A stretch of DNA of 64,000 nt, taken from positions 294,512 to 358,511 of the IMG/VR virus record IMGVR_UViG_3300029922_000001; one strand, 5' to 3'. The notes under the pieces were generated by a model. It made no database searches. It worked only from the letters and a program-made list of their open reading frames with translations, and had not been told where the DNA came from. Made by a program: the position numbers and the translations under genes. Positions 41,780 through 50,114 of the stretch are shown here, in pieces. Origin of the DNA: a virus. Numbering within the stretch: position 1 is the stretch's first letter; each line of letters starts with the position of its first letter.

Positions 41780-42835
41780 ATGGCATGGTATCGCAAAGCA
41801 AATACTGGGATTCAACAATTTCAAAATCCGAAGGAATTGTTAATGAACTATAGGCGAAAGGGTTCTGAAATGTTACCCGAATTGATAGAGTTCGTATCTA
41901 AACACTACGGAACTTCACCAGAAGAAGCTAAAAATATAATTTCTGAAAAAACTTTACCTATAGAAGTTATTCAGCAATTTATGAAATATATGCACCATGT
42001 TGAACATCCTCTATTGAAGCCTTCATACAATAGTCAACAATATTCAGATATTGCTGGTGCTTATTTAAATACTAGACGTTCCAAAAATGAAATGCAAGCA
42101 TATATCTTGTTAGGTTTACCAGGTTCTGGTAAATCTACATATGCTGATGCTGCTGGATTGATTGATCCTAATAAAATTGGAGGATTAGAAATAGATGTTG
42201 ATTTATTTAAACCATATAGCCATAAATATTCTCAAGGATATGGATCTTCTTTAGCTCATCCTGATAGTATGGCTTTAGGTGATGTTGCACTTACCCAAGC
42301 GGCTAATAAAGGTAGTAATTTAGTTTTACCACTAGTTGGAGCTAACGCTAATTATATTGAAGGTGTTATTCATCATTTAAAGAAATTAGGCTACAACGTT
42401 CATATTAAATATTTACATTTAGATCACAATAATGCTGTAAACAGAGCAAAAGAAAGATATGAAACAACAAAGCGTTATGTACCATTAGAGTATATTAGTG
42501 GTATTGCAAATCAGCCTTTTGAAACTTATAATAAGATGAAAAATTTAAACAATGCGGATTCTTTTGAAGATTTGAATGCGCTTGATGTTGCAAAACAAAG
42601 ACCACACAGACGACAGAATGAAATATATGAATCAGATACACCATTGTTTGTGACGGCACAAGTGGAAAACAATAGAGATAAAAAAGATAACAATGAAGTA
42701 ATTTTAGAATATCCCTTTAATGAATTTGAGGAATGGGAAGAAACAGTATTAAACTCTTTAAAAAATGCACATCAATTGCTGGAATTTAAAAAGAGATATC
42801 CATACATGCTTCCCTCTAAAGATATGAAGAACTAA
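41780..42835 (+). CDS. Tagged zeta-toxin-like P-loop kinase
   Basis: Starts MAWYRKANTG, the shared tag. After a helical region the kinase core has YILLGLPGSGKST (Walker A 112-120), LEIDVDLFKPY, a lid-like segment SLAHPDSMALGD and NLVLPLVGAN, a layout like zeta-toxin and PNK-type kinases. Zeta toxins phosphorylate UDP-N-acetylglucosamine and block cell-wall synthesis; the substrate here is unknown. It is followed after one base by signal peptidase I. Confidence 0.65.
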   Translation: MAWYRKANTGIQQFQNPKELLMNYRRKGSEMLPELIEFVSKHYGTSPEEAKNIISEKTLPIEVIQQFMKYMHHVEHPLLKPSYNSQQYSDIAGAYLNTRRSKNEMQAYILLGLPGSGKSTYADAAGLIDPNKIGGLEIDVDLFKPYSHKYSQGYGSSLAHPDSMALGDVALTQAANKGSNLVLPLVGANANYIEGVIHHLKKLGYNVHIKYLHLDHNNAVNRAKERYETTKRYVPLEYISGIANQPFETYNKMKNLNNADSFEDLNALDVAKQRPHRRQNEIYESDTPLFVTAQVENNRDKKDNNEVILEYPFNEFEEWEETVLNSLKNAHQLLEFKKRYPYMLPSKDMKN

Positions 42836-42836
42836 A

Positions 42837-43373
42837 ATGAAAAAAATATCAACAAAAACATTCTTAACTAAAAGAAATTTTACCATCATTTTGATGGTGC
42901 TTTTGTTTGCGTGGTATCAGCCTTATAGAATCTTACAAGTTCAGGGGCACAGCATGGAGCCTACACTATTAAATAATGACTTGGTTGTGATTAAGCCATT
43001 TAATGGTGTTATTCATAGAGGGGATATTATTGTTACAAAAGATCCTTCCCCGGATTTAGATACAAATGGCAATCTTATTGTGGTCAATAATATCATTAAA
43101 AGAATAAAATTTCTCCCTGATGATGTCTTCTATATGTCACAAATCAATGGTGTAATGAATACAAGCTACAGTTATGATGAATTAAAACAAAAATTGTCCA
43201 AGAGTGATCTTATATTGATTGATGGTCATTATGTTGGCAAGATTTATAAAACTAGGGTTGACCATAATAAATGTTTTTTACAAGGTGACAATACTAATGA
43301 TTCGATAGATTCAAGAGATTTTGGTCCAATAGATATTAAAAATATATTGTATGTTGTTGCATTGAAGCTATAA
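42837..43373 (+). CDS. Signal peptidase I (S26 family)
   Basis: One N-terminal membrane helix (about 14-28) leads to QGHSMEPTL with nucleophile Ser39, NDLVVIKPF, RGDIIVTKDP, IIKRIKF with the general-base Lys88, and FLQGDNTNDSIDSRDFGPI (box D/E). All catalytic boxes are present. Length (178) is that of short Gram-positive or organellar-type enzymes. It could process exported phage proteins such as the one at 10055. A phage-encoded LepB is unusual. Confidence 0.88.
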   Translation: MKKISTKTFLTKRNFTIILMVLLFAWYQPYRILQVQGHSMEPTLLNNDLVVIKPFNGVIHRGDIIVTKDPSPDLDTNGNLIVVNNIIKRIKFLPDDVFYMSQINGVMNTSYSYDELKQKLSKSDLILIDGHYVGKIYKTRVDHNKCFLQGDNTNDSIDSRDFGPIDIKNILYVVALKL

Positions 43374-43685
43374 ATGTATAATTTCAAAAGATTTTGAAAT
43401 TATATTGTAACAAAGTAAACACGGTAAGGCTAAGCATTTACATAATCTTGAAGCCAAGCTAAAGTCAATTCGAGTTACATCTATAGAACAACTATCGAAA
43501 TTGATTGGTGATTTATAGTCTAAGTAATCATTAAAATCATTAAATAGCCGCATACTATTGGTTAAAAAGAATTCATAATCTATCATTGAGCGAAAACATA
43601 CTAATCCAGACACATTAGAAGTGTGAGACAGAATAATGCCATCATTATTCCATAAGATATACACGCTGTCTAGGGTAATGTCCAT
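43368..43685 (-). CDS. Hypothetical protein, 105 aa, ending in UAG
   Basis: Soluble protein with three to four cysteines near the C-terminus (ASRLCKCLALPCLLCYN). No -10 at leaderless distance. Stop TAG (43370-43368) overlaps the end of the signal peptidase gene; readthrough would add 18 codons to TGA. No family recognised. Confidence 0.55.
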   Translation of the reverse strand: MDITLDSVYILWNNDGIILSHTSNVSGLVCFRSMIDYEFFLTNSMRLFNDFNDYLDYKSPINFDSCSIDVTRIDFSLASRLCKCLALPCLLCYNIISKSFEIIHL

Positions 43686-43735
43686 ATCATTATTTGTACA
43701 GTATCAAGTATAATATGTGGAGAAACATAAGAAAA

Positions 43736-44305
43736 ATGTTTTATGAGTACGCTCAGATGAAGAGAATGATGATGAATAAGTGTAAATTTAATATTGCTTG
43801 GCGTGGCTATTGTAATGCTGAAACTGAAGGCGAATTTTGTTCAATCCACGAAGGCTTGAAGTGTCGCTGTGGTCAACAAGCGAATCGTGAGTGCCCTGAA
43901 ACTTTAGGTGCTTTTATCTGTGGTGGTCTATTATGTGAAAATTGTTTAAGTGTTAATGGTCTAGGTTTTATGAATCATCAACATTTTCCAGCTAATGATG
44001 TTCCAGTTTCTAAAGAAATTTGGATTTTCCGTAAAGTTGGAGAAACTAAATTTGAAAATTATAAGGTTTGTGATAGTGAAGAACTCGCCAAAAGAGTTTT
44101 ATCACAGGTTATAGAATGGTTAGACAAAAAAACATTTACCGTACAACATCAAAGTTCAGATCGCGCTACATTGACTTATGCGATTGGCAATTTACATACA
44201 CAAAGTATTTCTTTTGAAGTTGTGTCAGCGATCTTATTGACAGATAAATATTGGGATCAAATTGAATGTCATCATGATAAATGTGCTTATGTTAATTTGG
44301 GCTAA
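43736..44305 (+). CDS. Zinc-binding protein, 189 aa
   Basis: TATAAT at 43709-43714 precedes several in-frame ATGs; 43736 gives a 15-base leader, and 43757 or later ones are possible. The N-terminal domain has a dense cysteine/histidine set (C-x-x-x-x-x-x-x-x-x-C, CSIHEGLKCRCG, C...CGGLLCENC), a treble-clef or B-box-like zinc module. The C-terminal half is a mixed domain. Role unknown. Confidence 0.6.
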   Translation: MFYEYAQMKRMMMNKCKFNIAWRGYCNAETEGEFCSIHEGLKCRCGQQANRECPETLGAFICGGLLCENCLSVNGLGFMNHQHFPANDVPVSKEIWIFRKVGETKFENYKVCDSEELAKRVLSQVIEWLDKKTFTVQHQSSDRATLTYAIGNLHTQSISFEVVSAILLTDKYWDQIECHHDKCAYVNLG

Positions 44306-44325
44306 TTTTGTGGTATACTCAGATC

Positions 44326-44547
44326 ATGTTGATAAATTGTAAAGATATTCAAATCGTTTCATGGAGCAAACAAGAGATTATTGACTTGCTCATTGGGGAA
44401 ACTCAACGCAAACTTGGCAGGAATTGTTATGGTAGTGATCAGTATAGTGTTGATTTCCTAATTCCTGGTATCAATATTAACGCCGCATTTAAAGGTGCTG
44501 TTGTTAAAGCGGAAGTCACAAAGGACTTACCACAGGAGCAAAAATGA
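44326..44547 (+). CDS. Hypothetical protein, 73 aa
   Basis: GGTATACT ends six bases before the ATG at 44326. Small alpha/beta protein (IQIVSWSKQEIIDLLIGE, FLIPGININAAFKGAVV). Overlaps the next gene by 4 bases. No family recognised. Confidence 0.65.
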   Translation: MLINCKDIQIVSWSKQEIIDLLIGETQRKLGRNCYGSDQYSVDFLIPGININAAFKGAVVKAEVTKDLPQEQK

Positions 44548-45101
44548 AAATAGATCGAACAAATTATGCTTTGGCAAATAAAAACAAAACGCTTGTGGTT
44601 GGTGATCTTTGGGTTACTCCACATTTGACTTGGCTACTTCAAAGTATAGACGAAGGTCGTTTTAAAGATATGGGTCATGGATGGAATTGGATTTCTATTA
44701 CTGGTAACGATGAACCTTGTGATGGAATTTCATTAACCTTGAATTCTTATGAGGTTGGTAGTTTTATGACAAATGGCGAATTGTATACTCAAGCTAAACT
44801 AGCAACAATTGAGATTACAGGAAGTCGATATCAAGGCTTGTATGAACGCTGGAATGACAATACAAGTCGTCCAACTTGGTACGTGGCATGTTCTAGTGAA
44901 GCAGTGGCAAAAGCCGCTGTAGAAGCAATTACAAGCCAAAAAGATGCCAATTTAAGAAACGTAGAACTCGTTGAACAAATTTCTGAAGTAAAGAATTATC
45001 TAACAAACATTAGAGAATTTTGTAGAAAGAATAAGGATCAAAACGATAAGATTGATTTTATTGGTTCTTGGCTTGAAGAAGCTTTAGGTAAGGTGAAATA
45101 A
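44544..45101 (+). CDS. Hypothetical protein, 185 aa
   Basis: Translationally coupled to both neighbours (ATGA and TAATG overlaps). Contains TLVVGDLWVTPHLTWLLQS, GWNWISITGNDEPCDG and a helical C-terminus. No family recognised. Confidence 0.65.
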   Translation: MKIDRTNYALANKNKTLVVGDLWVTPHLTWLLQSIDEGRFKDMGHGWNWISITGNDEPCDGISLTLNSYEVGSFMTNGELYTQAKLATIEITGSRYQGLYERWNDNTSRPTWYVACSSEAVAKAAVEAITSQKDANLRNVELVEQISEVKNYLTNIREFCRKNKDQNDKIDFIGSWLEEALGKVK

Positions 45102-45460
45102 TGAAGATATACACACTCACAACTAAAGAACCGAATGTTATCGGTGAACATTTGCGTAATGAATTTTTCGTCCAGTATCATGGTGACACTTATGTAGGAA
45201 GAGGTTGTTATTCAATCTTTAAACTTCATGATGGTGTTTGCGAATTGGGTATGCAACCTGTCAATGATGCAGATTTTGATATTTGGAAAGTTTATTGTAA
45301 GCGTATTGGCAATGAAACAATCACAATGCGTTATTTTTGGGATGGTGATGGTGTATTAGAATTTATTTTTGCAGATGGTGCTGTACTACGTAACGATGAT
45401 TGCAAAAAGGATTATAATTGGACTTGGTACAATGAGCATGAGGAAATATCAAATGAGTAA
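45101..45460 (+). CDS. Hypothetical protein, 119 aa
   Basis: Overlaps the previous stop by one base and the next start by eight. Mixed alpha/beta with GRGCYSIFKLHDGVCELGM. No family recognised. Confidence 0.65.
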   Translation: MKIYTLTTKEPNVIGEHLRNEFFVQYHGDTYVGRGCYSIFKLHDGVCELGMQPVNDADFDIWKVYCKRIGNETITMRYFWDGDGVLEFIFADGAVLRNDDCKKDYNWTWYNEHEEISNE

Positions 45461-45881
45461 ACCTGTAGTAAAAATTAATAGAGCAAAATGGCGGTTTGGT
45501 GGAGTAGGTGTAGACGAAAATTTAAGGGATATTTTTGGAGACACATGTCTTTGTAATAAAAAAGGATATAAATGTTGTTTGGGATTTGCGTCCTTACAGC
45601 TTATTCCTTCATTAAAAAATGATGATATTTTAAATTATTGTTTTCCTTGTTCGATAAAACTACCATTACCTGTTAGCAAATATAAACATGCTAATTTGTT
45701 GATTGTTGATGAAAATATTGATCCAGATTGGGTAGCAACGGCTATTGCTTACAATGATGATAGTTCGTATAGCTTAGAAGAAAGAGAAAAAAGGCTAACT
45801 GATTTATTTGATCAAAATGGTATCACTCTTCAATTTGAAGGGGATTATACTAAAAAGCAACTTAAAGCACTTCAGGCTTGA
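45453..45881 (+). CDS. Hypothetical protein, 142 aa
   Basis: The start at 45453 (MSKPVVKINRAKWRF) overlaps the preceding stop in ATGAGTAA; longer in-frame starts exist but lie deep in the upstream gene. Contains a cysteine set (CLCNKKGYKCCLGF, CFPCS) that may bind metal. The TGA stop is inside the TTGACT -35 box of the next RNA. Confidence 0.65.
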   Translation: MSKPVVKINRAKWRFGGVGVDENLRDIFGDTCLCNKKGYKCCLGFASLQLIPSLKNDDILNYCFPCSIKLPLPVSKYKHANLLIVDENIDPDWVATAIAYNDDSSYSLEEREKRLTDLFDQNGITLQFEGDYTKKQLKALQA

Positions 45882-45906
45882 CTTTTGATTGAATGATTGG
45901 TATAAT
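45878..45906 (+). promoter_or_regulatory. Sigma-70-type promoter of the 46-kb RNA
   Basis: TTGACT (45878-45883), 17-base spacer, TATAAT (45901-45906). The -35 contains the stop codon of the upstream gene. Confidence 0.75.
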
Positions 45907-45912
45907 ACAAGC

Positions 45913-46134
45913 ATAACTACTTCTGAGTTGTTTATTCATACTGCTGATAAGTAATAGTCGTGTTCTAGGCATGATTTATGAAAGTTGGGTGTCCCTGTAA
46001 AGCAATTATGTGAAGCTAGATATGGAAGGCGTTGCTATACTGCTGATAAGTAATAAAATGTGTTCTAGGCACGATTTATGAAAATTGGGTGTCCCTAGTG
46101 CGTTTTTCATATTCTAGGCGAGAATCAAGATAAA
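45913..46134 (+). ncRNA. Repeat-bearing leader or non-coding RNA
   Basis: About 220 bases between a strong promoter and the ATG at 46135, with no ORF. It holds two 60-bp repeats and ends in ATTCT-AGGCG-AGAAT just before the gene, again containing CGAGA. No terminator is visible before 46135, so it could be a long 5' leader of that gene rather than a separate RNA. Confidence 0.55.
45938..46096 (+). repeat. Two direct repeats of about 60 bp, period 99
   Basis: 45938-45996 and 46037-46096 share ATACTGCTGATAAGTAATA, TGTTCTAGGCA, GATTTATGAAA and TTGGGTGTCCCT, with few differences. A partial third copy of TTCTAGGC lies near 46112. Only two copies with divergent interval, so not a CRISPR array. They look like repeated RNA or protein-binding modules. 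Confidence 0.75.
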
Positions 46135-46656
46135 ATGAAAGACGTTAAAGACTACACAATAGGAGAAATTATTGCACTTGGCATTGGTGACAATATCACT
46201 AATCAGGCAATAGATAAAATTACTGCAATTGTACATTTGGCTTGGGCTAATGGTCATGCAATTGGATTTGAAGAAAAAGAAGAACTTCAATCCATTAGAG
46301 AAAGAGAGTCATTAGCAAATTGTCTTCAAGAAAGTTTTAGAATATTTTCACCATCACACAAGCCTGATTGGATCAATAATCTCCCAAGTGAACAAGATTT
46401 TATTGATTTTGTTAATCCGAAAGAAGAAGCTGCTTCTGTTGCCTGTTTAGTGGATAATCATGGATTTCCTTATTCAGAACGTCGGTTTACTGTGAAAATG
46501 ATAGTTGCCACAAATCCAAAAGGTGTTTATCAGTATGTTATCCAAGATAATGCTCTCAATAAAACTATTACGCTTAAAGGTAAAAACAAAGAAGAAGTAT
46601 ATGCTTTTGCTAGATCTAAGAACTTAGAAGGTCATTATTTCCCATATAACATATAA
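46135..46656 (+). CDS. Hypothetical protein, 173 aa
   Basis: Follows the repeat-bearing transcript; no good Shine-Dalgarno precedes the ATG. N-terminal helical part (IGEIIALGIGDNITNQAIDK) then a mixed domain with RRFTVKMIVATNPKGVYQY. The stop is TAA. No family recognised. Confidence 0.65.
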   Translation: MKDVKDYTIGEIIALGIGDNITNQAIDKITAIVHLAWANGHAIGFEEKEELQSIRERESLANCLQESFRIFSPSHKPDWINNLPSEQDFIDFVNPKEEAASVACLVDNHGFPYSERRFTVKMIVATNPKGVYQYVIQDNALNKTITLKGKNKEEVYAFARSKNLEGHYFPYNI

Positions 46657-46736
46657 ATCGAAAAGAATTCTAAACAACAAAATTTCCGCATTGTTTATAA
46701 AGACAGTGTGCCATCTATTAATAAAGTGAATTGACT

Positions 46737-47063
46737 ATGAATAAATATATATTAATCCCTCTTGCCGTTTTAAGTTTTGGTGTTCTAGGCTGTGATAGTT
46801 CAGATGCATATAAAGCTGATGCAAATCAAATAAATCAGGATCAAGTAAAAGTTGAACAAGATTCATTTGCAGTTAAGCAAATGAAAAAAACTATGTCAGA
46901 ACTCTATCCTGATTACACTGTTATTGGTGTAACTTGTAGTGAGGGTTGGGGCACAATTTGTAGTGCCAGAATATCAAAAAAAGATAACCGTCAACAAATT
47001 TTACAAATAAAAGCAGATTGTGATAGTGGTGGTTGCAATGTAAAATCAACTCAAGTCCAATAA
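46737..47063 (+). CDS. Lipoprotein, 108 aa
   Basis: MNKYILIPLAVLSFGVLGC is a short lipoprotein signal with the modified cysteine at residue 19. The following DSSDAYKADANQ linker has Asp at +2, which in enterobacteria favours inner-membrane retention. The mature domain is small with two cysteine pairs (VTCSEGWGTICS, CDSGGC). Superinfection exclusion is a plausible role (inference). Confidence 0.75.
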   Translation: MNKYILIPLAVLSFGVLGCDSSDAYKADANQINQDQVKVEQDSFAVKQMKKTMSELYPDYTVIGVTCSEGWGTICSARISKKDNRQQILQIKADCDSGGCNVKSTQVQ

Positions 47064-47123
47064 AAATCCCCAATAGCTGAAAATGTGGTATACTGATCTA
47101 CACAGTTAAGGAAAGATATTAAA

Positions 47124-48344
47124 ATGGCACAACCCTCACTTTATACAGACGTTACAGGAATTAGAACACCTGTCAAGATTAATACACCAGCGCAAAAGCG
47201 CATTACAGATATTAAGGTTGAAAAGGTAACCGTACCTCTTGATATCTTCATGAACAGAGTTCGTGAAAATTCTCTTTATAAGAGCGATTATATGGAGCCA
47301 ACTGAAGGATGGCTACGACTTTCAGCTAAGAACGACAAGTTGGTTGCTCCAAATGGCGTTTATCTTAATGATTTTGCAGTTAAGTCACTGGTTGGCTATA
47401 CTGTTATCCCTACCACGGTAGTTGATTATTTGATGAATATTCACCCTGACCTTGGTCGTCTTGCTTATGAAGCTAATTGGGGACTTGATACTCGTAAGGC
47501 TACCGTTGATGCTTCAGATTCTAAGCGATATGCTAAGAAGTATTTGATGCGAAATCGACTTGATGACAAGGGCGATACGGTTTGTCGTGTTGTCGTTACC
47601 GATCAATATGCGATTTTAAACAACATCGAAACTCTTGAAATTCTACAGAAGGCACTTCCTGCTGGTAGCTTTAAGGATGCTAGGACATCTTACAGCTATG
47701 ATAATGGTGATGATATGATTTGCGATATCATTCTCCCTGACTATGTTAAGGTAAATCAAAACGCTGAGTATGGTGTTATTGTTGGACTCAAGAACAGCGA
47801 AATTACTAAGTACACATTTGTTCTTGCTCCTGGTATTTTCGAAGCCAACACTGGTAATACGTTTATGTGGGAAAAGACAAGTTCTAAGTTTAAGATTAAC
47901 GTTAAGCATCGTGGTGAAATTGATCGTGCTGTTCTACAAAATAGTGCAGTAACGGTTGTTCAAACGGTTCTTACTGAAGGTGAAAACTTGATTACTCAAC
48001 TTAATTATCTCAAGGATATTAAGGTTAAGACAATTCCAGAATTGATTTTCCTTCTTGCTAAGGAACGATCTATCAGTAAGAACGTTGCACGTCAATGGTA
48101 TAAGAACTACCATAACTTCTATGGTGATGCTAAGACGGGTTATAACCTTGTTTCTGCTCTAGCTCATACAGCTAAGAAGTTTGAGGGTGAAGATAAGCGT
48201 AAGATTGAAGCTACAGCTTCAATGATTATGACTCCTGGGCTAGATGCTCCAGAAGCGAAGGTTAAGAGTCTTTGGTCAGCTTATATGTCTCGTGCAAATG
48301 AAATCAGCAAGGATGATCTAGACGACTTCTTGGACGATCTATAA
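47124..48344 (+). CDS. DUF932 family protein
   Basis: A 406-residue protein with the DUF932 layout: GWLRLSAKNDKLVAPNG, YTVIPTTVVDYLMN, CRVVVTDQYAILNN, GVIVGLKNSEITKYTF and a helical C-terminus. DUF932 proteins are common in phages and plasmids, with unclear function. It has a true leader (TATACT, about 28 bases, AAGGAAAG) and uses AAG, ATC and TTC far more than its neighbours, suggesting high expression. Confidence 0.75.
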   Translation: MAQPSLYTDVTGIRTPVKINTPAQKRITDIKVEKVTVPLDIFMNRVRENSLYKSDYMEPTEGWLRLSAKNDKLVAPNGVYLNDFAVKSLVGYTVIPTTVVDYLMNIHPDLGRLAYEANWGLDTRKATVDASDSKRYAKKYLMRNRLDDKGDTVCRVVVTDQYAILNNIETLEILQKALPAGSFKDARTSYSYDNGDDMICDIILPDYVKVNQNAEYGVIVGLKNSEITKYTFVLAPGIFEANTGNTFMWEKTSSKFKINVKHRGEIDRAVLQNSAVTVVQTVLTEGENLITQLNYLKDIKVKTIPELIFLLAKERSISKNVARQWYKNYHNFYGDAKTGYNLVSALAHTAKKFEGEDKRKIEATASMIMTPGLDAPEAKVKSLWSAYMSRANEISKDDLDDFLDDL

Positions 48345-48358
48345 GGTATACTACCGGT

Positions 48359-48586
48359 ATGGAAAATTTCAATACCGGTGGGTCTGTTTCTCTAGCCGCT
48401 TTACATCAACGTCAAGCGGCTACTAAGGTTTTATTAGAATCGTTGTATGGGGAAGTCTTAGCTAAAAAGGTTCACACAGATCGTAAATATTTAAATTTAC
48501 TGTTACATGTTCTTGATTCTGATGGTAAAGATCTAGAAGCAGTGGAGAATTTACGTACAATGCTTGAAAAGGATCTGGTATACTAG
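48359..48586 (+). CDS. Hypothetical protein, 75 aa, ending in UAG
   Basis: GGTATACT ends six bases before the ATG. Helical small protein (QAATKVLLESLYGEVLAKKV). The stop TAG (48584-48586) lies within TATACTAGAG, the promoter of the next gene; readthrough would add seven residues to a TGA. No family recognised. Confidence 0.6.
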   Translation: MENFNTGGSVSLAALHQRQAATKVLLESLYGEVLAKKVHTDRKYLNLLLHVLDSDGKDLEAVENLRTMLEKDLVY

Positions 48587-48590
48587 AGTT

Positions 48591-49055
48591 ATGGAACTAA
48601 CCAAAATTGAAACGGCACAAATTCTTGGCACTAAGCCAACTAGTAGACAAGACGCATATAACATCGGTAGGAGACTGGGAGATATTCTTCTTGAGCTAAT
48701 TCCCGATCTGGATTTTAATCAGATTTTTGATAGTACTTTTATGGCTGTCATTCCTGATATGCTTGGCGAATACACTGACGAAGGCAACATGACTCGAAAG
48801 GAATTGATTACGATTATGACACCTTTTCTTCAAGTAAGTGCGGAAATTGTTAGTGAAGATGTTTGTTTTCTCATGGTCTTGGCTATTTTGGATGTTTGCA
48901 ATCTAAAGAATCCTTCTGCTGAACTTCAAGCGTGTCTTGATGAACTTCTAAGTGAAGTAAATACTTATATGGATATGGATTGCACCGAATTTCAAGTAGC
49001 TTATTGGATTGCAAAAAGGATTATAAATGTAGCAAATACTTCAACTGAAGTATAA
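48591..49055 (+). CDS. Hypothetical protein, 154 aa
   Basis: The start at 48591 follows TATACT by six bases; an earlier in-frame ATG would translate the promoter. All-alpha, acidic protein with TSRQDAYNIGRRLGDILLEL. No family recognised. Confidence 0.65.
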   Translation: MELTKIETAQILGTKPTSRQDAYNIGRRLGDILLELIPDLDFNQIFDSTFMAVIPDMLGEYTDEGNMTRKELITIMTPFLQVSAEIVSEDVCFLMVLAILDVCNLKNPSAELQACLDELLSEVNTYMDMDCTEFQVAYWIAKRIINVANTSTEV

Positions 49056-49061
49056 TAAATC

Positions 49062-49775
49062 ATGTCTAAAATATCATACAAATTGTCACCTTCTGATTTC
49101 GCTTTTTTGTATCATGAATGCAAAAGATGCTTTTATCGGAAGGTGAAGCTTAATATAGCTCCACCTAGAACTCCACTAGCAAACATCTTTACAGCTATTG
49201 ATGGTGCTATGAAGGAAACTTTTAGTAAGGATGATTTGTCTGTATATTTTCCAGATTTACCTGCTCTACGTAGTTTAGATGGTTGGGGAGATAAGTATTT
49301 AACTTCTCAACCATTTCAAGTTCCAGAATATGATTTTAGTTTATATATTCTAGGTAAACTTGACAATTTATCAGAATTTGTTGATGGTTCAGGTTATGGT
49401 ATTTTTGATTATAAAACAACAAAACCAAAACCAGAACACGTTCAAAAATACGCTAGACAACAACACGCTTATAAGTTCTGTTTGGAACATCCTGGTACTG
49501 ATAGATTTGGAAAACCTTCACCATTGATTACACCTGTCAATAAATTGGGATTGATTTGTTTTGAACCTAACAATTTCATGATTAAGAAAGCTGAACAAAA
49601 GGTTTGTTTACTTGGTGGATATGAATATTTAGATATTCCAGTTGATGAAGATGGATTTTTAGATTTCTTAGGTGAGATTGCGGATTTGATCGCGCAAGAA
49701 AAATTACCAGAAAGCGGAGAAAACTGTAGTTATTGTCAATATTTAGAGAAAATAGTAGGTAAAATAAACCCATGA
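49062..49775 (+). CDS. Cas4/RecB-like PD-(D/E)XK nuclease
   Basis: LSPSDFAFLYHECKRCFYRK is the N-terminal S-x-S/L-D and cysteine region; LYILGKLDNLSEF then GYGIFDYKTTKPKPEH carries the D and D-x-K catalytic residues (G-x-x-D, D-Y-K-T), followed by QQHAYKFCL. ENCSYCQYLEK near the end supplies further cysteines. Four cysteines in two pairs suggest an Fe-S cluster of the Cas4/AddB type. Probably a DNA exonuclease for recombination or replication. TATAAT ends five bases before the ATG. Confidence 0.8.
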   Translation: MSKISYKLSPSDFAFLYHECKRCFYRKVKLNIAPPRTPLANIFTAIDGAMKETFSKDDLSVYFPDLPALRSLDGWGDKYLTSQPFQVPEYDFSLYILGKLDNLSEFVDGSGYGIFDYKTTKPKPEHVQKYARQQHAYKFCLEHPGTDRFGKPSPLITPVNKLGLICFEPNNFMIKKAEQKVCLLGGYEYLDIPVDEDGFLDFLGEIADLIAQEKLPESGENCSYCQYLEKIVGKINP

Positions 49776-50101
49776 AACCCAGTGAACTTGTTTCCAATGA
49801 TTCGCCATACATGAAAATGGCACCTGATTGTATGTTAGGTGATCGTAATGATATTGTTCCAGGTAGTAGAGTTTTAGTTTGGTCTAAAGAGCTAAAAACT
49901 TTTCGTGTTGGCACTTTGATTAAGTCTGCTAATTGGCGTCATACTGTTTTGGTTGATGGTAATACTCGGTCTACACAATACACAGTCGTCTTTCTATGCA
50001 GTCTTAAAAATTGTAATTCTGCTTTAGCTATTATGAATGAAATTCGTACCTTCCATCAATATAACATGGATAAAATTACCGAAGCCATGAACGCATTGTG
50101 A
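49772..50101 (+). CDS. Hypothetical protein, 109 aa
   Basis: ATGA overlap with the nuclease gene, so co-translated. Contains DIVPGSRVLVWSKELKTFRV and HTVLVDGNTRSTQY, consistent with a small SH3-like barrel. It may be a nuclease partner. No family recognised. Confidence 0.6.
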   Translation: MKPSELVSNDSPYMKMAPDCMLGDRNDIVPGSRVLVWSKELKTFRVGTLIKSANWRHTVLVDGNTRSTQYTVVFLCSLKNCNSALAIMNEIRTFHQYNMDKITEAMNAL

Positions 50102-50114
50102 CGTATAATAGAGC

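Noticed and set aside
45938-46096. Repeats that could be a CRISPR array.
   Set aside because: Only two copies of about 60 bp, no regular spacers and no cas genes apart from a stand-alone Cas4-like nuclease.
46654-46734. Open in-frame continuation (25 codons) after the TAA of the 46135 gene, suggesting stop readthrough.
   Set aside because: A run of 25 open codons is expected fairly often by chance, and the codons lack strong coding character. Not reported as a finding.
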